DNA of 64,000 nt, taken from positions 5,674,690-5,738,689 of the forward strand of contig NW_003101681.1 in the NCBI RefSeq assembly GCF_000003855.2, given 5' to 3'. How positions within the stretch are numbered: position 1 is the first letter of the stretch; the number at the start of each line of letters is the position of its first letter. Source of the DNA: Blastomyces gilchristii SLH14081 (taxonomy: Eukaryota; Ascomycota; Eurotiomycetes; Onygenales; Ajellomycetaceae). Position numbers and translations under genes: made by a program. Of the stretch, positions 12,714 through 23,180 are shown piece by piece. A model generated the notes under the pieces. It saw only the letters and a list, made by a program, of their open reading frames with translations, made no database searches and had not been told where the DNA came from.

Positions 12714-13305
12714 AAACTATAAAGAGTGATTACAGGCTGTAAATATCTTGATTCTATAATTCTACAGAGTTGATAAAAGAATGAAAAATTCCTCACAATT
12801 CTACAGTGTTAAAGAATGATAATTTATGAGAATGAGTGAAACATTAACTCATGAATACTTCTCTTTGATAAGAATAATCTCACAGGAAGTGATTCATCTG
12901 CAGAATGAATCTGTGTAATGATTACATAAGAATCTCACAGAAAAATGATTGAAGATCAACTGAAATTCTTTAGATTGAAAGATGCAGAATGAATCTGTGT
13001 GATGCTCACATAAGAATCTTATAAAAATGATTGAGAGTCAATCAGAACCCTTCTATATGAAAGATGTGAGATGAATCTGTATGATAGTCAGAGAAAGATC
13101 TGTAGGTTATAAAGAATCTCATGAAATAAGAAACTGAGTAACAGACTCTTTTCTCTTCACAGTAATAAGAGATTCTTTCTCACTGAGAGTTTTTTTCATA
13201 TAGATATAAAGGGTTTTTAGTGAGTATCACTGCAGTGCTGAGCCTGATTCTATAGAATCACTCAGTGAAAGACTTCATGAATAAAGTCTTAGAGAGAGAG
13301 AGATA
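12714..13305 (+). mobile_element. Gyp-B 3' internal fragment
   Basis: Colinear with 63327-63918 at the 3' end of Gyp-B copy 2 (ataaagagtgatta, gaatgaaaaattcctcacaa, atcactgcagtgctgagcct). It is non-coding, with several imperfect repeats around gaatgaatctgtgtgat. It ends in a purine run (agagagagagagata) that would be the polypurine tract before the LTR. Confidence 0.85.
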
Positions 13306-13563
13306 TGTAAGAAATTCTACTTCTCACGGATTCTTTATTTCTATTTCTATCTCTTATATAATTACTAGAGTTAGCAGCCCTTGGCTACACACAACTATAT
13401 AGACTGGAGTTCGCGAATACTATTCATAACTTAGCTTGAATACTATTATACATTTAATCTCTACATTTTATCTTTCTACTGTGAATACTTCTAGTAGTTA
13501 ACAGTACATATCACGCCAAGCTGCAAACACCCGAATAATCGCCTACGAGCACTTATTCTTACA
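13306..13563 (+). repeat. Gyp-B 3' LTR, copy 3 (258 bp)
   Basis: TGTAAGAA...TTCTTACA, same length as the other two complete LTRs. It is among the least mutated copies and keeps CpG-containing words such as tcgcctacgagc and catcacgccaagc. It is followed at 13564 by Gyp-A sequence. Confidence 0.9.
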
Positions 13564-16500
13564 GCAGCAGAAACAGCAGTTGCAGATGCAGCAGTCACAG
13601 ACACAGAATCAAGATTAAAAGAAATCAGTCACACACATGTAAAAGTTAATAAGTTACTCCTGAATTAAGCAATTTAATTGAAAAGAATACAAGACTCACT
13701 AGTTAAGAAATTAAGTCTCAAGATAAGAACATGAGTTCTTGTACACAATGAGAGTTCTGAGAAGTTTCAATCTAGATGGTTTGAGTCATATAAAATACTT
13801 AAATCACATTCTCTGAGAATATATACATTGAAAGAATCAGAGAGACAGATCTTTTACAACTTAATAAATAATTCATATCTTATGAAAGTAAAGATATAAG
13901 ATCTGAGTGAATTATAATCATCTACAGCACTATCATCAGTATTGAAAAGAAAGAGACTTATAATTGAAAAGTCTTACAAAGTAAGAGAAATCATAGATAC
14001 TTATAAATCAGATAATCTCACTTATTCTAATCTCTTCACAATTATAAGAAAAGATTAAGAAGAAATGAAGAAATCAGATAAATATCATACTTCAATAAGT
14101 GATGAAACTGTAGCTGATCATATAATAACACACTGCAGATAGTAGATATAATACAGTAAAGAGCAGTCTCAGAGCAGCAGACTTATACATGAGTCAGATC
14201 ACAGAAGAAAAAGAAATTCAGAGTTGAATTCAACTGTTTACATCAGTTTAATCACAGAGACAACAGAGAATAAAGCATCTGAAACATTCACAGACATGTG
14301 AGATTAAGTCATCTCAATCTCTGAAGATGCTCAGAGATCAGACAAGGTTAGTTTCAATGAGCTGTTCACTGTAGTAGTCTGAGCAGGTGAAGAGAGACAG
14401 TATAATACATGAGACAGAATCACAAGAGATGAAAGCTACTGAACTTAGTCACTGAATACTGTACTATATAGAGATTACATAAGAGTAGTGACTAGCAGAC
14501 AAAGAAAAAGTGTAAGAGAAGAGAAGAGATAATGAATTAATCATCAATTATAAGAATTAACTGTAAAAGACAAATATTATCATACATCTCATTCATTTTC
14601 ATATATTACATGTTTAATCTATTTTCAACACTACATCATCTGAAAAGAAAAATGTCAAAAACAAAGAAAATCTCAAAACTTGAGATCTGTAAGGAATTTG
14701 AGAGCTGCAAGCTGCTCTTATAACAATATTATATATATCTTCAATTTCTCTATCACTCTGTGTATAACATTAATATTGTTTATTACAAGATTGACTGAAA
14801 TGTCAATATAGAAATGTGTATGCATGTGTGTAGAAAAATTGAAGAAAAGTGCAGAATCTGCAGAATCAGAAGTCAAGACAGAGAAGATAGAAGTGAAAGA
14901 AATGAAAGAAGAAGAAGACACAGAATCAGATAAATAACAGCAGAAGTCACTCAGAGCTGAATACTTATAATCTGATATACACACAATCTTCTCTGTAGAA
15001 GAGAGAGAGAAAGCACTGAGAGAAGCTTGAGAGTGAGAGAGAGTAGTCTCAGCAGTGTTATCATCTTCAATTAGAATAATCTCTGACACTGAAGCAACTA
15101 AGAATCATTGTTAGTGTATGAAAACTGCAAAATCAGAAATAAGAACAGTTACTGAATAAACATTCACTGATCTTAGAGTTGTATATATAATTACAACACA
15201 CACAAGGCTTCTCAGAAAGAGAGAGAGAGACACAGAGAAATACAGAAAGCAGAATATAGTGTATAAACAGCTCATTCTTATAATAATATCTTAGACAAGA
15301 CATACAAGTCTCATGTCTGTGAGTGTAAAAAAGTATGATATTCATGTTTTTATTTCTGAAAACACAGATATTCTTCACCTGTACTATGAAGTCAGATAAT
15401 AAATATCAGAGAATAGACTGATATGAGTGAATCATTTTGAAGATATTCATTAGAGTAGATATATCTGTAATATTGAATTTAACAGTTATAAAAAGTTTCT
15501 TGATATTCATGAATATCACAACTTTATATATAATAAAACTCATAACAATTTCTTCTAAGAACAGAAAAATCAGTGTCAGAAAGAAAAGATGAAAAAAGAA
15601 AAGACTTACAATCTTAACACTGTTGAGAAGAGAAGTGATTCTTCAGTATAAATGAATAATTATCTTATTATAAATACTTAAAATAAATGTAATAATTGAT
15701 ATTTATGATCAAGCTTCAGATAGTTGTGTTGTATACAGTCTTTGTACAATAAATCATTTTAGAGATTGATAAGAAGAACAGAAGTATATAGACTGACCAG
15801 CAGAATTATGAATTTCACACTTGATTCCATTTGATCTGGCCTCATACATTTCTTGGTGTGAATCCCGCTGGGACTAATCATTGAAAAAACATGCAAAGTG
15901 ACTATATATCAGATCTCAAAATAGAACCATGACTTAGAAAAAATAAGAAAGTGGTTTCATTTGATCTTATTTAGTCCCATTCCTGGCATAAAGTCACTAT
16001 TTTTAGACATTTTAAGGTTTTTTAGACTATTTTTAATTTTTTAAAAAGTAACGCTTTTTGGTAATGCTCAAATGAGATTTAAAGTCATTTAAAGCAATAA
16101 AAATAATTTAAATTGAGAAGTGGAAATCATGGTCTCATTTGAAAAATGTAATAAGAGTAGACAGTAAGTCTCACTGAAACAGTATGAGACTACTATCTAA
16201 TGTTAAAACAGTGTAATGAGATCAGTTGAATTGATAATGAGATCATCAAATATTCTGGTCCTGGTCTCAGACACGGTCACACGGTCAGTCTAGAAGTGTA
16301 TGCACTGAGAAATATAATTTATCAAGTCTACATAACATCTTCTTAAAATGAGAAGAGCTGATAATAAAAGCAGAGATAGCAGAGACAGAGAGAGCAGAAA
16401 TAGTAGAAGTGAGAGTCATAAGAACAGAAGTAGCAGAAGCGGGAGAATCAGACACAGAAGTAAGAATAGAAGATTGAGAGAAGACAGCAGAGAAAGAAAC

Positions 16501-16731
16501 AGAGAGAACAGAAGAAGACATGAGAGACTCAGTCACACATGATATGAACAATTTCTTCATTATCACATTCTTCAAGTTCTCAATCAATAATTCAATATTG
16601 AGATATTCACTGTTATCTGCGGACACAGATCTGTCAATGTGTGAGAATTCTACATGAATAAAAACAAACATATCAGCATCTGTGTTCATGTAAAATCATG
16701 TCAGAAAACACAATCAGAAGCTCACTGAGAA
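13564..16731 (+). pseudogene. Gyp-A copy 1 downstream segment of unknown function
   Basis: Colinear with 31926-34570 of Gyp-A copy 2, downstream of integrase. A broken frame from about 13570 to 14300 reads as a helical, Lys/Ser/Leu-rich protein (TESRLKEIS..THVKVNKL). A second stretch near 15060-15600 has HVCECKK and an EYHNFIYNKTH-like region that might be decayed C2H2 zinc fingers. 16340-16540 is biased to Glu/Thr/Arg/Ser in all frames. I do not recognise the protein. A mini-hAT interrupts it at 15789-16292. Confidence 0.5.
15789..16292 (-). mobile_element. mini-hAT, complete non-autonomous element (504 bp)
   Basis: The ends are tagactgaccagcag and cacggtcacacggtcagtcta, inverted copies of the hAT-Z tips. 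It is flanked by 8-bp TSDs gaagtata (15781-15788) and gaagtgta (16293-16300), which differ by one G-to-A change. It has no transposase frame and would depend on hAT-Z. An internal motif with two GTAAYGCT half-sites lies at 16048-16068. Confidence 0.92.
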
Positions 16732-16737
16732 GAACAA

Positions 16738-16941
16738 TCACTTCACCACGAACTCGCTCGATTTTTCGAATAAGAACCCGCCGATAGATCCATCGAAAAG
16801 CCCTCGATCATACAAGCATTTTGACCCCATTGCCGACTGCATACCCTGTGTGGTGGTGGAGTTATCCAGCCAAATGTGAACCAGACATTGTTCAAAACTC
16901 CTGTGTGAGATTATCCCCTGTTCTTCCCTATCACACCACAA
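16738..16941 (-). other. GC-balanced LINE 5' block with antisense open frame
   Basis: Positions 16737-16975 have ordinary base composition, keep CpG and are sharply bounded by AT-rich DNA. On the strand opposite the LINE there is a 67-codon open frame with an even amino-acid mix. The LINE-F copy (47400-47620) has the same frame with Trp and Gln codons changed to TGA, so the open form here is the less mutated one. I do not recognise a family. It may be a 5' regulatory region or a captured host fragment. Confidence 0.5.
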
Positions 16942-18435
16942 CCCCAGGCCAAATTGCCATACAAATTGTAAGATGAAGAGACCTAGTCATATACATCAAT
17001 CTTCTCAATTTTGAAAGATTCCTGATCTGTAATTGTGAAGATATCTGAGAAGTGATCTCTGTGAAAACCCTGTTCATCTTTGATGTTTCAAAACATCAAT
17101 GTCAAGTCTCATCCTTGTATCACTCTTCTCAATCTGGCTCATTCTCAGTAGAAAAATACAAAAAGATATCTCAGTAATAATATCAAGTATATAATTAACA
17201 GACATTTCTGAAGTACAATCTCTGTGATCTGTGTTCAGTGTATCTAGACATTAATATTAAGTCTCACTCTCATATCACCTCTCTCAATCTGGCTCATTCT
17301 CAGCAGAATAATATAAAAAGATATCTTGACAACAGTATTCAATATATAATCAGTGAATAATGAGTCAACATAACAAGTCAATAATATGTTAACAACTATA
17401 AATTCAGTATATCTCAAGATCTGACTGAGTCTTTGATCTTTGCATAGTGAGATATATTAAATCTAGTTTTAATATCTCAATATTTAATAGATTCTGCAAG
17501 AGATTGAGAATAGCAATACTAGATTTCTATTGAATTTAAGAATTAATTCTATATTAATATAATCATTGATAAAGTCTTCTATTTTAAGATATAAATAATC
17601 AGTTCCTCTACATCTCACTGATAATATTTATATTATTATATAGAAACAGACTTATATTCTCTATAATATCAAGACTCTGAAGAGAAAAAGTCTTGATAGA
17701 GAGTATATAGTAGTATATATCTTAGCAGTTTCTATCTTATTCTTCTACAGCAGTTAATGTAAAAAAAAAAAAAAGATCTCAGAAATAGTTTTTTCCTTCT
17801 CTTGAAAAAGTAAGATATTTTTCTCTAAGTTTTATACAATATTCTTATAAAGAATTAAAAATAGAGATGTTTTCTATCATAATTTCATATTCTTTTAAAT
17901 AAGAATTACTTTTTCAGTGACTGAAGAGTTTTTATTAATACTTAATTCTTTTTTACACTCTTTATTAACTGATTTGAGTTGTATACTTGTTATGTGAGAA
18001 GAATTAGATGATTTAGAATAAAATTGAATAGTTTTAATCAATTTCTCTGCAAAAAATTGATTTATTTTTTATCAGTTTTTCTCTTAAAAACTGTTATATT
18101 ATCTGATTTATAATTAATTGATATTATTCTTTTTCTCACTGTATCTTAAGAAAGAGATTATAAAGATTGTATTAATTTATCTCAAAAATTAATTTTAGTT
18201 TATTAGATTCTCTTTAAAAATCTAATCTAGTTACTGCACTAGTGTGAAAAAAAATCAGGTGTTTTATATATAGAAGTCTTTTATTCTTCTTTTAAAACAG
18301 TCTGATCAACTTTTCAATTGAAAACAGACTTAGAAATCTCTTAATTGAAACTGTCTGATCAACTTTTCAATTCAAAAGACTTTAATAAATATCTCAATTA
18401 AATCAGTCTGATCAACTTTTCATTGAGTAAGAACA

Positions 18436-19118
18436 ATGAGTTCAAAAATACACTTAGTTAATGTAGAAAAGATGCTTTCTCAAATACTATTTCTGAGATT
18501 GAATTCTGAAGAGAGAAAGAAAGAAGAAATAGAGAAACAACAAGTTCTTGAAATACAGAAACTTGAAAAAGTAAGTAAAATTCTTGAAAAGCAGTATCTG
18601 AGTGAGATAAATGAAGAAGTTCTGTTAATTCTTCCTACTCAGGCTAGACAACTACAGAAAGTGATTAATGTTCAAACTTGGAATTTCAAATACAGTTCTA
18701 AACACTTTGAAAATTTCTAATATAATCACTGACTCTTCAGTTTGCTCTTCTTTCTTTTCTACTTCTTCTTCTTCTTCTTCTTTAAATCAGAAGAAAATAT
18801 ATGCTTAAGCAGCTGAATCTGCTATCTCTAAACCTACTGTCGCTAAATCTGCTGTCTCAAAATCTGCTTAAAATTCTGAGAAAACTGAGAAGAATACTGC
18901 TCATACTTCTATTGATAGAAGAGTGAAGAAAGAAATGCAAAAAAAGAAAAATCTTTAAATCTTCAGAAATAGAAGACTTATTCTTAAAGTCTCAAATCAG
19001 AACATCTTGCAGAGAAATAAGCTAAACTCAAATCTTATTTTCAGAATTAGAAATGAAATCAATCAGCAGTTCTTTTCTCAGTTAATGACTGATAGTAAAG
19101 TTCAAAAACCAGTTATAG
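18436..19118 (+). pseudogene. LINE-3 ORF1 N-terminal part
   Basis: The start ATG at 18436 gives SSKIHLVNVEK followed by a strongly charged helix rich in Glu/Lys (EERKKEEIEKQQVLEIQKLE), a likely coiled coil, then a Ser-rich stretch near 18740-18790. LINE-F has the homologous frame at 45946-45431. The first frame closes at 18720, and later sequence is recognisable only through frameshift or stops. ORF1 proteins bind element RNA. The Gyp-C LTR removes the rest. Confidence 0.75.
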
Positions 19119-19440
19119 TGTGACGGGCTGCGCCCGATCAATTATATAGACTATTTCATTACACTTCACAGATTTCTATCACTCTGATTCTCAGTTGCTG
19201 ATTCTCAGCTGAAAATCTACAGAATTTCTATTCTTCCGCCCTGAAGCTTCATTATGTATGAAAACCTCTATTCTTTCACCTCGAAGTTCCACTGTGTATG
19301 CCATCATGTACATGTATAAATATTCACTTTAATCACTGATTCTCACACTTTCTCTTTCTTTTCTTCTCTAATGTTTTTCACTTTGTTATATAAGATCTAT
19401 CAATATCATACTGATCTATTCAGTGTAGGTTTCTTACACT
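19119..19440 (+). repeat. Gyp-C 5' LTR (3' limit tentative)
   Basis: The TG start is clear and the first 25 bp are GC-rich, unlike the surroundings. The end is placed at ttcttaca near 19438 only because it reads ...CA; there is no second LTR in the window to confirm it. Leader sequence runs on to 19764 and contains a short direct repeat (cttattagaaatgatta at about 19460 and 19495). Confidence 0.55.
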
Positions 19441-20023
19441 TGAAAAACATTCATTATCGTCTTATTAGAAATGATTATTCATATTCATCATCTTCTTATT
19501 AGAAATGATTACTTACTGAGATATCTGAATGCATAACAATGTGTAAGAAATAGAGAAACAGTCAAACAGTTAAGCAGACACTAAGTTCTCAGATAGATGC
19601 TTGCTCATCAGTCACTCTGACCTTATAACAAGATCTTACACAGAGAGTAAGATCTTATAAGAGAATGTCAGTGAAAGACCTGAGAGTTCTGACATCTCAG
19701 ATGTATGAGATATTCATATAATTACACTTTCATAGATATCACATATCTGATGATTGATAAAATCATGTCTAATAATAATATGAGAAAACTCTTAAACATG
19801 AGTATAAATGTAATATCACAGTAGCTCTGAGCAATGTTGAAATTATAACAGCAACAGATAGCTGATATGCATACAACTTAACAACTTCAATATGAGGAAA
19901 TTCAATGATTAACTTAATAAGAAACTCATGCAATTTCAACATCTACAGAAGCAAATACAAAAGTACTGAAAGAATACTTAGATGCTTCTGCATATTTCAA
20001 TACTTCTGATCTCACTCTCTACT

Positions 20024-20342
20024 TTTTATTATTATTATTCTTCAATTAAAGATGTATGCAGTCAGAGACTATGACATCTATCTGAGAATTTTTAATTCTC
20101 AGAGTGTTTCCTATATCTATAGAGTCAACTATTATACACTTATCAATTTCAGATATACAAAATCAGAAAATTTCAGCTCAGAATATAAAAACTGTTTATA
20201 AATTACAGTATTTTAACATCTTCTAATACTTTGAAATCATTTGAAAATATCATGATAAAGGAAAAGAGAACATAGTCTTAAAGATAGACATATTAAATAG
20301 ATAGATAGAAAAGAACAGAAAGAAATAAGTACAGTAAAGAGA
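20024..20342 (-). repeat. LINE 3'-end sequence forming the SINE tail
   Basis: Closely matches 39994-40310 and 25978-26290, including tcaatttcagatat, ttgaaatcatttg and the run of TTA/ATT units. The match to LINEs ends near agtaaagagag, after which the sequence is SINE-specific. Confidence 0.88.
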
Positions 20343-20983
20343 GCTATAGAATAAGATCTCTGCAGTTTACACCTTAAGTTATATACATATTTTAACACTC
20401 TATATAACTGACTGCTGTCTCTGTTCTCTCAGGCCTGCTTCAGAGATTATCATTCTCTCTAAAGAGTCATCACTCAGCTAGCTTCTGTAACTAGCTTACT
20501 CATAAGTGAGATTCTCACTAAGAATAACATCAGAGCTACTTAATTCTAGTTAAGTCTCTAATCTTCCAGCTATCAATCTCAGCATTTCTGTCTATCAATT
20601 GACTGTCACAGTCTTGCTTACACTAATCATCTATTAAAAGTGTCTAGGTCTTGTCTCACCTAGGTTCTTGCTAGACTTAGAGTGTTCTAATCAGATAGTT
20701 TTTAAATCTCATTCCTCAGAAGTGAGTGTCTAGAGTGAGAGAGATAAGACCTGATCAGTTAAGCTTGATAATGATTCACTATTCTGCAGATATTCTAGAT
20801 CTTAATCACTCTAGTACTAATCTAACTTGAAGCATCTGAAGAACTGTTAATTCTAAGATCAGTGAGAATTAGTGCCTGGGAACTCTCAGAATGAATATCT
20901 TAAGCTTGATAATGATTTACTATAGTGCACCTGGAGGTCTCTGATACTGTTTTATAACTTAACAGTGAAAGCTGTGGTTAAGA

Positions 20984-21091
20984 TGGCCCTTGCAGGGTTT
21001 GAACCTGCCCCCTCTTGGCATTCATTCCCCGGGGGGAAGGCCGTTAATTGGGGCTTCATGGTAGCGTAGTTAACTACTACGCCACCGGGCC
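20984..21091 (-). promoter_or_regulatory. tRNA-like head with Pol III A and B boxes
   Basis: On the minus strand TGGCGTAGTAG (21084-21074) fits the A box and GGTTCAAACC (21005-20996) the B box. The latter sits in a perfect 5-bp T-stem with a 7-base loop (21008-20992). Five base pairs of an acceptor stem (GGCCC/GGGCC) can form between the ends. No convincing anticodon arm is seen, and a 10-bp hairpin replaces a normal D arm. So it is a tRNA-derived promoter and not a working tRNA gene. Confidence 0.72.
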
Positions 21092-22454
21092 TCTCACTCT
21101 CTACTCATCATGGAGAATGAAAATGCTTATGAAACTGAGTGTAGATACAGATATCATTGATTCACTAATCAATTAAAATTGATATATCAATGAATAATTG
21201 AGAAATCATGTGAAACAGAAGTTTCATTCATGAATGAAAGCATGTGAATCAGTATTGTGAATATCTAACAACATTATCAAATATCTTGATATTCTGTTTC
21301 AAGACACTGCTATGTAACAGAAAGTATTAGATTGATTACAGAGTATCTGACAGAGAAATACTTCTCTTATAACATTCATCTCTGACTTCAATATCAAGAT
21401 TCTAGAAGTAGATGATTAATCTTGAGAGAATTGAATGAAAATTAGCATGCTTAAGAAGATATTAACTTTTAAACTCTTACAGGCTCTTGTAAGTGTAGAT
21501 AAAGACCAGACTTATGAAGATTTCTGTATATATCTCTGTATATTGAATGATTATCTTATCAAGCTCAAGAGTATGCAGAACAGTGACAGAAGATGTTACA
21601 CTTATACATCTATACTGAGAAATAACTCAGTCACTTATACATCTGTGCTGAGAAATGACAACAATGATACAGATGTCATGAATTGAGTAGACTCAAATAT
21701 CTATACATAAGTAAGAGTCTCTGTCATTTGAACAGACTTCTGAGTGTCTGAGATCACTTCTGAAGAAGTCACTGATCAATGTTAATAAGAAGTGTGTATT
21801 AACTGTAACTGATCAGAACACATTGCTTTCAACTACTGATCAGTCTACATATCTTCTCACTCAAGAAATGAATCAGTATCTGTCTGTGTCAATCATATTG
21901 CAGTGAAGAAAGATTCAGAAGATAATTATAAGAATACTCTGATACAATAGAGAAAAGATTAGCCTCTGTTCAAATTTATAAACAGAAGCTTGAAGAGATC
22001 AGACAACAACAATTTGAAGAGAAAATAACAATAAATGCAATTCTTGTATCTACTGTAGTTGATAACATGTATAATATAAAAGTCATGATTAGACTGACTA
22101 TGTGACTGTGTCTGAGACTAGAATCAAACTTTACAGTTATTATGTTATTTAAAGGCATTACTTCTGATCATGATTTGTGTTCATTACATTGATCTCAAAT
22201 CATATTATTTCAAATATTAAAGGTTTCAGATTTACTTTTCAAATAAAAATCTTGTCTCAGATAAAGAATATATTTGAATTCTTAGTTATATTTTCATTCT
22301 GATTTCATTATTAAGAATAATATTAAATGAGATTATAAAATCATTTCTCACTTACATAATATTATAACATAGTACTCATTTGTTGAAAATTTAATAGAGA
22401 GTATTATCAAATATCATTACTTTTCTAAACACAGATTATAATTCATATAATTTT

Positions 22455-22592
22455 AATTATAAAAAAAATATAAAATACAAAAAAAAATAAAAAAACAAAA
22501 AATAAAATAAAAACAAGAAAATAAAAAAAAAAGAAAAAGAAAAAAAAATAAAAGAAAAAGAAAAAAATAAAAAATAAAAATAAAAAAAAATC
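22455..22592 (+). repeat. A-rich low-complexity tract in hAT-Z left arm
   Basis: About 140 bp of nearly pure A with scattered T, G and C on this strand. The hAT-Z2 counterpart at about 50497-50640 is the T-rich complement. It belongs to the element and is not a LINE tail. Confidence 0.85.
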
Positions 22593-22718
22593 AAGATTGC
22601 AGAGCTACAGTATTTTTAAAATACTTACTTCTCAGAGTCTTTATAATATTCATTATCAATTATGTATTTCTCATAGTAAGAGTAACACAGCTGCAATAAG
22701 TCATTATCTTAATATTAT

Positions 22719-22952
22719 CTAATAAATAATCAGTATAAATCTGTATAAATATGAATAATTAGAAATCATACACTTAAAAAGTGTAGTCAGAGTGAACTCT
22801 GCTGTCACTTGAATGATATTAAGAACAGAATACTGAAATTGATGATTTCTCTCATTAATTTCACAGACAAGATGTATGAAGATAATCTTGAGAAATATAA
22901 GATTCTCTGACTTCTGATAAAAACAGATCTCACAGAGAGACTCTATTTTCAT
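22719..22952 (-). CDS. hypothetical 77-codon frame in hAT-Z left arm
   Basis: Open frame starting MKIESLCEICFYQK and ending LYRFILIIY. The same 77-codon frame, with the same start and stop, is open in hAT-Z2 at 50139-50372, although most other frames in these elements are broken. It has a Cys-x2-Cys pair near the N-terminus and is rich in Ile, Phe and Leu. I do not recognise it. It could be a decayed exon of a larger element protein, or open by chance in AT-rich DNA. Confidence 0.35.
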   Translation of the reverse strand: MKIESLCEICFYQKSENLIFLKIIFIHLVCEINERNHQFQYSVLNIIQVTAEFTLTTLFKCMISNYSYLYRFILIIY

Positions 22953-23014
22953 AATATCAGAGACTGAGTGTTATCAAAAAGTGTTACTTTCATATAATAT
23001 ATATACACTTACTG

Positions 23015-23180
23015 TGTGGTTCGGAAGAACGTACGACTGTCGGATAATAACGCGGCCGCTTCCGAACTTGCTTACAAATGTAAAGGGGCCATAGCACCCA
23101 CTAATTAATTTAGTGTATAATATATAAGAAGCTGGCGTACACCTGTAATCGTATACTGAGTAAGCAACCTTTGAATGACA
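23015..23180 (+). repeat. Gyp-A copy 2 5' LTR (166 bp)
   Basis: Starts TGTGGTTCGGAAGAACG and ends TTTGAATGACA. It keeps NotI-like gcggccgc and several CpG, so it is far less eroded than the interior. The candidate primer-binding site TGATAGCAT follows at 23183-23191. Confidence 0.9.

Larger units (their letters stand above)
1226..16731 (+). mobile_element. Gyp-A copy 1, Ty3/gypsy LTR element, interrupted and partly deleted
   Basis: It follows Gyp-A copy 2 (23015-35242) through 5' LTR, gag, zinc knuckle, protease and RT. It then loses about 1.5 kb (RNase H and integrase) at LINE-2 plus a Gyp-B fragment, and resumes at 13564 with the downstream segment. LINE-1 splits its 5' LTR, and a mini-hAT splits its 3' part. 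Its own 3' end is replaced by the 5' end of LINE-3 at about 16732, so no 3' LTR is present. It inserted into a mini-hAT at 1225/1226. Confidence 0.85.
16732..19118 (+). mobile_element. LINE-3, 5' part (5' UTR and ORF1), cut by Gyp-C
   Basis: It matches the reverse complement of LINE-F from about 47621 leftwards: a GC-balanced 5' block, a long AT-rich leader, then ORF1. It starts about 35 bp inside the LINE-F 5' end and replaces Gyp-A copy 1 after cactgagaagaa. At 19119 a Gyp-C LTR interrupts ORF1 between cagttatag and the rest of the gene, which must lie right of the window if Gyp-C is intact there. Confidence 0.87.
20024..21091 (-). mobile_element. tRNA-headed SINE with LINE-derived 3' tail (1,068 bp)
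   Basis: It is flanked by 14-bp TSDs tctcactctctact at 20010-20023 and 21092-21105. On the minus strand it has a tRNA-like head (21091-20984), a body of about 640 bp, then about 320 bp that match the 3' end of the LINE family and finish in the same (aat)n tail. The body contains a repeated word, taagcttgataatgatt, at about 20760 and 20900. SINEs that borrow a LINE 3' end are mobilised by that LINE's reverse transcriptase. Here the partner copies sit in the same window. Confidence 0.85.
19765..22089 (+). pseudogene. Gyp-C gag and start of protease, interrupted by SINE
   Basis: The first reasonable ATG is at 19765 (SNNNMRKLLN). The gene is split by the SINE at 20024-21091 and resumes at 21106. 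A relatively open part at 21435-21686 covers the capsid C-terminus. The zinc knuckle is at 21795-21836: CINC ... SEHIAFNY, that is C-x2-C-x4-H-x4-C with the last Cys changed to Tyr and a Trp changed to TGA. The frame then approaches the protease and stops at the hAT-Z1 insertion. Confidence 0.72.

Noticed and set aside
14718..15089. 123-codon minus-strand open frame, Ser-rich
   Set aside because: It is antisense to the Gyp-A downstream segment. Its Ser bias comes from TCT/AGA-rich composition, and the matching frame in Gyp-A2 is shorter.
16348..16542. Arg/Ser-rich plus-strand frame resembling an SR protein
   Set aside because: It arises from an AGA/AGC-rich stretch, lies in a transposon segment, and the equivalent frame in copy 2 is not kept open.
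20984..21091. A functional nuclear tRNA gene on the minus strand
   Set aside because: The T arm and promoter boxes are good, but there is no proper anticodon arm, the D region forms an over-long hairpin, the acceptor stem has mismatches, and the sequence is the head of a TSD-flanked SINE.
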